Origin: Coriobacteriales bacterium | GTDB lineage: Bacteria > Actinomycetota > Coriobacteriia > Coriobacteriales > UBA8131 | Assembly (NCBI GenBank): GCA_031274985.1 | Contig: JAISPK010000166.1 | Location: 1 to 9,396 of the forward strand | DNA length: 9,396 nt | Direction: 5' to 3' | Shown here: positions 1 to 5,594 of the stretch, piece after piece | Numbering within the stretch: the first letter of the stretch is position 1 | Layout: every line of letters starts with the position of its first letter | Translations under genes and position numbers: made by a program | Notes under the pieces: model-generated | Seen by the model: only the letters and a program-made list of their open reading frames with translations | What the model was told of the DNA's origin: nothing | Databases searched by the model: none

Positions 1-1232
1 TCAGGCGAATACCCAAAGCGCACGCGGTCAAACTCCACGGCACCCTTGACGTCTGCCGGCGGCAGCGCGAGGGCCTCGGGTGCGTCGGCCGGTACTTCTT
101 CTTCTCCCAAAAAGGTAAAGACACGCTCGGCAGCGGCAATGGTTTGCTGAAGGATGTTAGAAATCTGCGCCGCCTGCACAATGGGTTGCTGGAAGTTGCG
201 CATGTATTGGATAAAGGCCTGGATGTTGCCCACGGTGAGCGCACCGCCAATGGCCAGCCAGGCGCCGATGATACACACGATGACGTAGCCGATATTGCCC
301 ACGAAGTTCATCATCGGCATCATCAGCCCGCTGAGGAAGTTGGCCTTCCAGGCGGCTGCGTAGAGCGTGTTGTTGTTTTGCTCAAACTCGCTTTGCGCGC
401 GGCGTTGGCCGTTAAAGGCCTGCACCACGCTAAAGGCGCCGTAGTTTTCTTCCACGGAGCCATTGACCTTGCCCAGGAACTGCTGCTGGCGGCCAAAGTG
501 CTTTTGCGACTTGCTCACGATAAAGCCGATAATGCCAATGCTGAGCGGTAGCGTCAGGATGGCTGCCAGGGTCATTTGCCAGGATATGGAGAGCATCATG
601 ACGATGACACCGATGAGGGTGGCCACCGAGGTGATGATCTGCGTGATGGACTGGCTGAGACTTTGGTTGATAGCATCCACGTCGTTGGTGATATGACTCA
701 TGACGTCACCGGTGGAGACCTTGTCATAATAGGAGAAGGGCAGCCGCATGATCTTGGCGTCGAGGTCGCGGCGCATGCGATACGAGATCTTGTTGGCCAC
801 GTTGGCCATGATGAAGCCCTGTACAAACTGGAACAGGGCCGCGATGCCGTAAAGTGCCAAAACAGATAACAATATCGTGCCGATGACGCCGAAGTCCGGG
901 CCGTCGCCGGTTCCCGCAATCTGGCCCATGATGCCTTCGAAGAGCTCGGTAGTGGCGTTGCCCAAAAGCTTGGGACCGACGATATTAAAGACGGTAGAGG
1001 CAACAGCAAAGAGCCCAACAAAGATCAGCGCGATTTTATAGGGACCCAGATAGGCCAGGAGTTTTCGTACCGTAGCCTTAAAGTCCTTGGGCTTGTCACC
1101 GCCAATCATGCCGCCCAGAGGCCCACCGGGACCGCCGTGAGAGCCCCCCCGACCGCCAAAGCCGCGCCTGCGTCCAGCGAAGCGCTGGGATTCTGCCTTG
1201 GTGGTGCGCTGTGGTGTTTGAGCTGCGCTCAC
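1..1232 (-). CDS. ABC exporter, second subunit of a heterodimer (permease plus start of ATPase domain), 3' end off window
   Basis: Membrane half-transporter of the type IV ABC exporter (MDR/lipid A exporter-like) family. About 410 codons are visible and the frame is open to the left edge. Residues 1-50 are a basic, Gly/Arg-rich cytoplasmic tail with repeated GG dipeptides. The six-helix ABC transmembrane domain follows: TM1 about 66-88, TM2 about 117-142, TM3 and TM4 about 196-240, TM5 about 303-328, TM6 from about 335. Coupling-helix hallmarks are present (MRLPFSYYDK near 162-171, then GDVMSHITNDVDAI) and so is SVEENYGAFSVVQAF near 259. The frame leaves the window at FDRVRFGYSP (401-410), the first strand of the nucleotide-binding domain, so Walker A onward is not visible. 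The GTG start at 1232 overlaps the upstream TGA by 4 bases (GTGA) and has a strong Shine-Dalgarno; an internal ATG at codon 42 has none as good. By analogy with TM287/288, this partner should carry the catalytic Walker B Glu that the 899-residue subunit lacks; that part is outside the window. Substrate unknown. Confidence 0.93.
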   Translation of the reverse strand, partial: MSAAQTPQRTTKAESQRFAGRRRGFGGRGGSHGGPGGPLGGMIGGDKPKDFKATVRKLLAYLGPYKIALIFVGLFAVASTVFNIVGPKLLGNATTELFEGIMGQIAGTGDGPDFGVIGTILLSVLALYGIAALFQFVQGFIMANVANKISYRMRRDLDAKIMRLPFSYYDKVSTGDVMSHITNDVDAINQSLSQSITQIITSVATLIGVIVMMLSISWQMTLAAILTLPLSIGIIGFIVSKSQKHFGRQQQFLGKVNGSVEENYGAFSVVQAFNGQRRAQSEFEQNNNTLYAAAWKANFLSGLMMPMMNFVGNIGYVIVCIIGAWLAIGGALTVGNIQAFIQYMRNFQQPIVQAAQISNILQQTIAAAERVFTFLGEEEVPADAPEALALPPADVKGAVEFDRVRFGYSP

Positions 1233-3928
1233 TGGGCATCACCTCCCAGGGTTGCAGCGATCATCTCGGGAGAGAGTTGCGTTTCGGCAACCTCCCGGTA
1301 TTGCGGGCAGGTACGAAGCAGTTCGCAGTGGGTGCCCTCGGCAACGATGCGACCCTCGTCCACCACGTAGATGCGCTGTGCGTCCATGATGGTACTGACC
1401 CGCTGCGCAACGATGATGAGCGTGGCACCCCGGGTAGAGGCTGCCAGCGCCTTGCGGAGCGCAGCGTCAGTGGCAAAGTCCAGGGCGGAGAAGCTGTCGT
1501 CAAAGAGATAGACCTCAGGGTCAACTGCCAGGGCGCGAGCGATAGCCAGACGCTGTCGCTGCCCGCCGGAGACGTTGGTTCCGCCCTGTGCAATCTCAAA
1601 ATCAAAGCCGGAGGCTGTTTCGTCAGTTGTCTCGTCGCCGGCAGTCTCGTCGCCGGCAGTTACGTCGCCGGCAGTCTCGCCGCCGGGCTCACCTGCCTGC
1701 GCTTCATCGGCAGACGTCTCGTGAGCAGAAATCTCGTCAGCCACGTTCAGCTTGCTGATAAAATCGAGGGCCTGAGCCACTTCGGCAGCTTTCTCAATGT
1801 CTTCTGGCGTCATTTTGGGATTTCCAAAGGAGATATTCTCGCCAACCGTACCACTCATCAGCAGGCTCTTCTGCGGCACGTAGCCGATGCGACCACGCAG
1901 GTCATGGATGGCAAGGTCGCGCACGTCCACGCCGTCAAAGAGCACGGTGCCCTCGCTGGCATCATAAAAGCGGGGGATGAGATTCAAAATGGTTGATTTG
2001 CCCGAACCGGTGGAGCCAAAGAAAGCAGTGGTTTTGCCTGCTTCGGCCACAAAGCTGATCTGCTCCAGGGCAGGCGCCTCGCCCCCCTCGTAGCTAAAGG
2101 ACACATCGGTAAACTCAACCCTTCCACGTTTTTGCCCGGGCGTCTCGGCAGGGAGTTTGACGGGTTGTGCCGGATCGGCAATGACGGGCTCAGTCTCCAG
2201 AACATCAGCGATACGTCCGGCGCTTACCTGGGCGCGCGGCACAAAGATAAAGGCCATTGCAATGAACATAAAGCTCATGATCACCATCATGGCGTACTGC
2301 ATATAGGCCATCATGTCGCCCACCTGCATGTTGGAGGCGGCAACCTGCTGGGCGCCGATCCAGATAATCAGCACTACCAGGCCGTTCATGAAAATCATCA
2401 TGATGGGCATCATAAAGACCATGGCCCGTTGAATGAACAGGTTGGTATTGGTCACATCGGCGTTAGCCTTCTCAAAGCGGTTCATCTCAAAGCCCGCCCG
2501 CGAAAAGGCGCGAATGACCATCTGCCCGTTGAGCGACTCACGGGCCACCAGATTGAGGCGGTCGATCAGTTTTTGGATAATCCTGAACTTGGGCATGACA
2601 ATGGCCATAAGCACCACCACCACGCCAAGCATAAAGAGTACCGCCACACCGATGATCCAGCTCATGCTCGCGCTTTTTTGGAGCGCCATGAACACGGCGC
2701 CGGCACCCATGATGGGAGCGTAAAAGAGCAGGCGAATGCCCATCGAAACCAGCAGTTGTATCTGGGAGATATCGTTGGTAGATCGCGTGATGAGACTGGC
2801 CGTTGAGAAGCGGTCAAATTCCGTATGCGAAAAGGCCATCACCTTTTTGAAGACGGCGCTGCGCAAGTCGCGGGCAATACCGGCTCCGGCGCGGCTGGAG
2901 AGCAGCCCCACCAAAATGGTAGCAGCACCGCCGAGGAGGGTGATGAGCAGCATGAAAAGTCCCACGCGGGTGAGGTAATTGATTTCGACTGATGACATGT
3001 CTACACCGAGCTCGGTGTAAAAGGCGCCGACGAGCATGGTGCCGCTTTGCCTGCGAAGCTGCGGGTCCATGGCAAGCGCCCCGGCGCGCGCGTCGGTGAT
3101 GATGTTTTCGGGGAGCAGTTCAATGAGCCCCTTGAGCTGGTAGATCTGCTTAAGGTCAATGTCCTTAATGCTGGTTGCGGTCTCAGGGTCGTCGTTTGTT
3201 CCAAAGGCAAGCAGGCTGGAGCCGGTGGTGGTGGCATTGCCGGCGGCCCCGGAGCTTTCGGTACCCGCAGCGCCCGCATCCTCGCCGAGCAGCCCTGCGA
3301 AGGGAGACTCGTTGTTTGCGGCAGCCTCGGCTAGCTGCTTATCCAAAATCATCTGCGCAAAGGCGTTTTTGTCCATCCCGACAGGCAGAGGAATGCTGCC
3401 GTCGTCAATGGCCTCTAAGATAGTGTCGAGCGCACGAGCCTTGAGCTGTTCGATGAGCACCTCTTCGAGCGTGCCTTCCTCGTTCATCTGCTGGACAGTC
3501 TTGAAGGTACCCAGCATCGTCCAGGTTGTGGTGCCAAAGACCTCATCGAGCTGCGTGAGGGTATCGGCGTCTATCGCCGGGCTTAACACATAGAGCTCCG
3601 TGCCGGCTTCAGGGTACTGGTTAGCATAGGTCTTAGCGCCAGCACCGGACTCACCCTTAACTACGGCGTTGCTCTTTACCAGTTCGTAGTTGTCATCGAG
3701 AAGGAGCTTCTCATCACTGGTCATAAAGGTTTTCAGGAAGTCTTGAGACTCCACAGAGAGAGCGCGTGGGGTGGAATCCTCCACGCCGCCCTGTTGGATG
3801 CCAACATTGACGATATTGCTCATCAGATTAGGGAGATTAAGGTCGCAGAGAGCCTGACCCAGAAGCAACAACACCGCTAACACTACCGAGCCCAGAAAGG
3901 GCTTCATAAAACGTGCGATTCTTAACAT
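1229..3928 (-). CDS. ABC exporter, first subunit of a heterodimer, with degenerate ATPase site, giant extracellular loop and acidic repeat insert
   Basis: Fused permease-ATPase half-transporter, 899 aa against roughly 570-620 for a plain half-transporter. TM1 is about 10-32. A hydrophilic, presumably extracytoplasmic segment of some 285 residues follows (about 35-320), with a Gly/Ala/Ser/Thr-rich stretch in its second half. TM2 is about 322-343, TM3 396-416, TM4 423-446, TM5 503-526 and TM6 543-566. The nucleotide-binding domain starts near 604: Walker A GSTGSGKST 638-646 (Lys644), Q-loop Gln686, signature VSGGQ 786-790, Walker B LFDD with Asp810. Asp811 replaces the catalytic Glu, and Gln842 (VAQRVS) replaces the H-loop His. 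These substitutions mark the non-hydrolysing half of a heterodimer such as TM287/288 or BmrCD. Between FISKL (723-727) and the pre-signature X-loop region lies an acidic low-complexity insert, about 728-773. The ATG at 3928 is the only good start, since a stop lies eight codons upstream; its ribosome site is weak (GGGGG just before ATG). It is first in the operon with the overlapping second subunit. Substrate unknown; drug, peptide or lipid export are all possible. Confidence 0.95.
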   Translation of the reverse strand: MLRIARFMKPFLGSVVLAVLLLLGQALCDLNLPNLMSNIVNVGIQQGGVEDSTPRALSVESQDFLKTFMTSDEKLLLDDNYELVKSNAVVKGESGAGAKTYANQYPEAGTELYVLSPAIDADTLTQLDEVFGTTTWTMLGTFKTVQQMNEEGTLEEVLIEQLKARALDTILEAIDDGSIPLPVGMDKNAFAQMILDKQLAEAAANNESPFAGLLGEDAGAAGTESSGAAGNATTTGSSLLAFGTNDDPETATSIKDIDLKQIYQLKGLIELLPENIITDARAGALAMDPQLRRQSGTMLVGAFYTELGVDMSSVEINYLTRVGLFMLLITLLGGAATILVGLLSSRAGAGIARDLRSAVFKKVMAFSHTEFDRFSTASLITRSTNDISQIQLLVSMGIRLLFYAPIMGAGAVFMALQKSASMSWIIGVAVLFMLGVVVVLMAIVMPKFRIIQKLIDRLNLVARESLNGQMVIRAFSRAGFEMNRFEKANADVTNTNLFIQRAMVFMMPIMMIFMNGLVVLIIWIGAQQVAASNMQVGDMMAYMQYAMMVIMSFMFIAMAFIFVPRAQVSAGRIADVLETEPVIADPAQPVKLPAETPGQKRGRVEFTDVSFSYEGGEAPALEQISFVAEAGKTTAFFGSTGSGKSTILNLIPRFYDASEGTVLFDGVDVRDLAIHDLRGRIGYVPQKSLLMSGTVGENISFGNPKMTPEDIEKAAEVAQALDFISKLNVADEISAHETSADEAQAGEPGGETAGDVTAGDETAGDETTDETASGFDFEIAQGGTNVSGGQRQRLAIARALAVDPEVYLFDDSFSALDFATDAALRKALAASTRGATLIIVAQRVSTIMDAQRIYVVDEGRIVAEGTHCELLRTCPQYREVAETQLSPEMIAATLGGDAQ
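1238..1247 (-). promoter_or_regulatory. Ribosome binding site for the second ABC subunit
   Basis: On the minus strand GGGAGGTGAT ends five bases before the GTG at 1232. It lies inside the last codons of the 899-residue subunit gene, whose TGA overlaps the GTG as GTGA. This decides the unusual GTG start and implies translational coupling of the two subunits. Confidence 0.75.
1616..1690 (-). repeat. 15-bp tandem repeat inside the ABC ATPase domain
   Basis: Three consecutive 15-base units lie at 1631-1645, 1646-1660 and 1661-1675. The first two are identical (ctcgtcgccggcagt) and the third differs at its first two bases. Degenerate copies flank them at 1616-1630 and 1676-1690. The unit is a multiple of three, so gain or loss of copies keeps the frame. 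On the coding strand they read TAGDV, TAGDE, TAGDE (residues 752-766), flanked by EPGGE and TTDET. This is a small in-frame minisatellite in the insert ahead of the ABC signature motif. Confidence 0.9.
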
Positions 3929-4030
3929 GCCCCCAGCTTTCGATTCTTCACGCGCTATCCTTCTCTCAACCTACTTACTGTTCTGGCTAGAAACACCAAA
4001 CGCATAATCCTAGCACTCCTGCAAGTCGTA

Positions 4031-4041
4031 TTTGTGACAAA
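4031..4041. promoter_or_regulatory. Short inverted repeat, possible operator
   Basis: TTTGTGACAAA is a perfect inverted repeat with 5-base arms around a central G, located 103 bases upstream of the ABC operon start. Size and position would fit an operator half-site pair. The arms are short and A/T-rich, so chance is a real possibility, and no regulator gene lies in the window. Confidence 0.25.
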
Positions 4042-4069
4042 ACGCAAACAGACTTTTGACGGCAGGGGG

Positions 4070-4146
4070 TGGGACAGGGGGACAGGACGGTTGCTGACAG
4101 AAGGTACGTCCCCTTTTGTCAGCAACCGTCCCGTCCCCCTGTCCCA
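4070..4146. repeat. 77-base near-perfect palindrome, REP/REPIN- or MITE-like hairpin
   Basis: The left arm (4070-4104) and right arm (4112-4146) are 35 bases each around a 7-base loop. Only two positions are not Watson-Crick pairs: 4084 opposite 4132, and 4100 opposite 4116. Read as minus-strand RNA the first is a G-U wobble; read as plus-strand RNA the second is. The arms carry the outer motif GGGACAGGGGGAC and the inner motif GGTTGCTGACA. From memory, sequences of this GGGACAGGGGGAC / GTCCCCCTGTCCC kind recur between genes in Coriobacteriia and some other bacteria and resemble elements moved by REP-associated (IS200-like) tyrosine transposases; that link is inference. It sits 87 bases upstream of the amidohydrolase ATG and directly abuts that gene's putative promoter. 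It is not followed by a U-tract on either strand and lies between divergent genes, so a terminator role is unlikely. Confidence 0.85.
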
Positions 4147-4148
4147 GC

Positions 4149-4178
4149 TGCACCCTCACATGAAAAATTTGCGATAAT
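4149..4178 (+). promoter_or_regulatory. Putative extended -10 promoter of the amidohydrolase operon
   Basis: TGCGATAAT at 4170-4178 matches an extended -10 (TG, one base, then GATAAT with five of six consensus bases). A weak -35, TGCACC, lies at 4149-4154 with an 18-base spacer; a poor -35 is usual with an extended -10. Transcription would start near 4185, giving a leader of about 45-50 bases. The proposed -35 begins three bases past the edge of the 77-base palindrome. Confidence 0.5.
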
Positions 4179-4221
4179 GAAATCAACAGCAGTATTCTAG
4201 CCGCGATCCCTTCAAATGTTT

Positions 4222-4227
4222 GAGAGG
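4222..4227 (+). promoter_or_regulatory. Ribosome binding site of the amidohydrolase gene
   Basis: GAGAGG ends five bases before the ATG at 4233, which supports that start. Confidence 0.65.
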
Positions 4228-4232
4228 TTACC

Positions 4233-5585
4233 ATGCTTCTAGTGGCACGCTATGTTATTCCGGTCAGTGCGCCTTCTATCGAAAACGGTGCCATATTGGT
4301 GCGTGACGGCGCCATCGTTGAGGTTGGATCGGCCAGCGAACTCAAAACGCTCTATCCCAATGAACAAACCAAAGACTTTGGCCTGGCCGCGTTGATGCCC
4401 GGCTTTGTCGATGCCCACACCCATATGGGATATTCTGCCATGCGAGGACTTATCAATGACGCGCCGTATGCAACCTGGAAGATCCTCATTGCCGACAAAG
4501 AAAAGCTCTTTACCAGCGAGGACTGGAACGACTCCGCATTGCTGGGCAGCATCGAAGCGGTGCGCTCCGGCATAACCACGGTGGCCGATATCACCAAGAC
4601 CGGCGCCTCCCTCAGGGCGGCGCAGCAGATCGGTCTTCGGGGGATCTTCTACCGCGAAGTGGGCACCATGGACCGCCACGCGGTTAACGACGAACTCCAG
4701 GCAGCTTTTTCGGACATAACCGACTGGCGCAACAGCGCCACGGGCCTGCAGCAAATCGGCATCGCCCCCTCCGCGCTATTTGCCTGTCATCCGCGCATCT
4801 TTGAGGGCGTAGCCCAATATGCCATGGATGGAACCCGGGTTGCCATGCATCTTGCCGGCAGTCGCGAAGAGTATGAGTTCATCCGCTACGGTTCTTCGCC
4901 GTTCTCGGTGCATTCGGTAGAGCAGGAGCGCGGCTATGGCATCGATGTGCCGCCCTGGCTGGCCACCGGCGTGAGCCCGGTTCGTTATGTTCTCAACTGG
5001 GGCGTGTTTGATGTTCCTAATCTGCTTGCGATTCACTGTGTTCAGGTCGATGACGTTGACATCGAAACACTGGCAGACCTCGAGGTGAGCATCGCGGTCT
5101 GTCCGCGTTGCAACGCCCTGCTCGGCATGGGCGTGGCGCCGCTCACCAAGTTCCGCAAAGCCGGCATTGCGGTGGGGCTGGGAACCGACTCGCCGGCAGC
5201 GATAGACTCGGCCGACCCCTTTGCAGAGATGCGCACCGGTTTGCTCATGCAGCGGGCTACCGACAAAAGCCACTCCTTTATCAAGGCGGCGGAGATGCTG
5301 GAGATTGCCACGCTGGGAGGCGCCCGGGCACTGGGCATCGATGACCTGGTAGGCTCTCTGGAGCCGGGCAAGCGAGCGGACATCATTGCGGTGGACCTCT
5401 CGCGCTCAAATCAGGCGCCGACCCACGACCCGCGCCAGGCGGTGCTTTTTACCGCAAACCCCGGCTCAATGATGATGACCATGGTAGACGGCGAGATCCT
5501 CTACGACGGAGCGCACAAGCACAAGGTAGACGTGGATCGAGTCATCGCAAGGTCCGAAGAAATGCGGATAAAACTACGTATGTAA
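4233..5585 (+). CDS. COG0402-type amidohydrolase (MTA/SAH or aminofutalosine deaminase-like) lacking the usual HxxE glutamate
   Basis: Cytoplasmic metal-dependent hydrolase of the amidohydrolase superfamily, 450 aa, normal length for the group. An N-terminal beta-sandwich segment (1-55) precedes the TIM barrel. PGFVDAHTHMG supplies metal ligands His62 and His64; His206 (MHLAGSREE), His268 (AIHCV) and Asp319 (GLGTDS) complete the set. CPRCNALLGMG (290-300) and DPFAEMRTGLLMQR (328-341) match the deaminase subgroup containing MTA/SAH deaminase, TrzA/AtzA-type enzymes and aminofutalosine deaminases. LVGSLEPGKRADIIAVDL (372-389) is the classic C-terminal return to the beta-sandwich. The HLAxSxEE and SPF spacing around 206-225 most resembles aminofutalosine deaminase-like proteins as I remember them. 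Relatives have Glu three residues after His206, in an HxxE motif that acts on the purine ring; here it is Gly209. The substrate is therefore uncertain and may not be a 6-aminopurine. It is first of two genes, with the lipoprotein gene starting 10 bases after its stop. Confidence 0.92.
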   Translation: MLLVARYVIPVSAPSIENGAILVRDGAIVEVGSASELKTLYPNEQTKDFGLAALMPGFVDAHTHMGYSAMRGLINDAPYATWKILIADKEKLFTSEDWNDSALLGSIEAVRSGITTVADITKTGASLRAAQQIGLRGIFYREVGTMDRHAVNDELQAAFSDITDWRNSATGLQQIGIAPSALFACHPRIFEGVAQYAMDGTRVAMHLAGSREEYEFIRYGSSPFSVHSVEQERGYGIDVPPWLATGVSPVRYVLNWGVFDVPNLLAIHCVQVDDVDIETLADLEVSIAVCPRCNALLGMGVAPLTKFRKAGIAVGLGTDSPAAIDSADPFAEMRTGLLMQRATDKSHSFIKAAEMLEIATLGGARALGIDDLVGSLEPGKRADIIAVDLSRSNQAPTHDPRQAVLFTANPGSMMMTMVDGEILYDGAHKHKVDVDRVIARSEEMRIKLRM

Positions 5586-5590
5586 GGAAG
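5584..5590 (+). promoter_or_regulatory. Ribosome binding site deciding a TTG start
   Basis: AAGGAAG overlaps the amidohydrolase TAA region and ends four bases before the TTG at 5595. An in-frame TAA at 5583-5585 excludes a longer form, so TTG is the natural start. Starting later would remove the twin-arginine signal. Confidence 0.65.
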
Positions 5591-5594
5591 TGTT

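Larger units (their letters stand above)
3929..4232. other. Divergent intergenic region between ABC exporter operon and amidohydrolase operon
   Basis: These 304 bases separate two divergently transcribed operons. They contain a 77-base palindrome (4070-4146), a plausible plus-strand promoter with an extended -10 (4149-4178), a small inverted repeat (4031-4041) and the amidohydrolase ribosome site. On the minus strand, 3929-4069 must hold the ABC operon promoter unless transcription starts beyond the palindrome, but no convincing -35/-10 pair is visible. TAGGAT (4012-4007) preceded by TTGTCA (4040-4035) has a 22-base spacer, which is too long. A 74-codon minus-strand frame runs across the palindrome and is not credible as a gene. 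Confidence 0.7.

Noticed and set aside
144..551. Plus-strand frame of 135 codons opposite the second ABC subunit
   Set aside because: Antisense shadow of conserved permease sequence; composition is explained by the complement of the real gene and there is no convincing ribosome site.
1616..1690. Tandem repeat as a CRISPR array
   Set aside because: The units are 15 bases, directly adjacent without spacers, in frame within a coding sequence, and no cas gene is present.
1211..1996. Plus-strand open frame of 261 codons opposite the ABC ATPase domain
   Set aside because: It is an antisense shadow of a gene with intact Walker A, signature and Walker B motifs. Its product has no recognisable domain and mirrors the repeat as GS-rich sequence.
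2132..2806. Plus-strand open frame of 224 codons, very rich in His
   Set aside because: The His runs are the antisense reading of Met-, Ile- and Val-rich transmembrane helices in the exporter (cat/gat-rich complement), not a metal-binding protein.
4070..4146. Palindrome as a rho-independent terminator or riboswitch
   Set aside because: It lies between divergent genes, lacks a following U-tract on either strand, and a single perfect stem has no resemblance to a known riboswitch fold.
4010..4234. Minus-strand frame of 74 codons in the intergenic region
   Set aside because: It runs straight through the 77-base palindrome, has no family resemblance and starts inside the amidohydrolase start codon region.
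4239..4754. Minus-strand frame of 171 codons opposite the amidohydrolase N-terminal half
   Set aside because: Shadow of a gene with clear HxH and other superfamily motifs; no recognisable product.
4776..5273. Minus-strand frame of 165 codons opposite the amidohydrolase C-terminal half
   Set aside because: Also an antisense shadow of conserved amidohydrolase sequence, including the CPRCN and GTDS motifs; no recognisable product.
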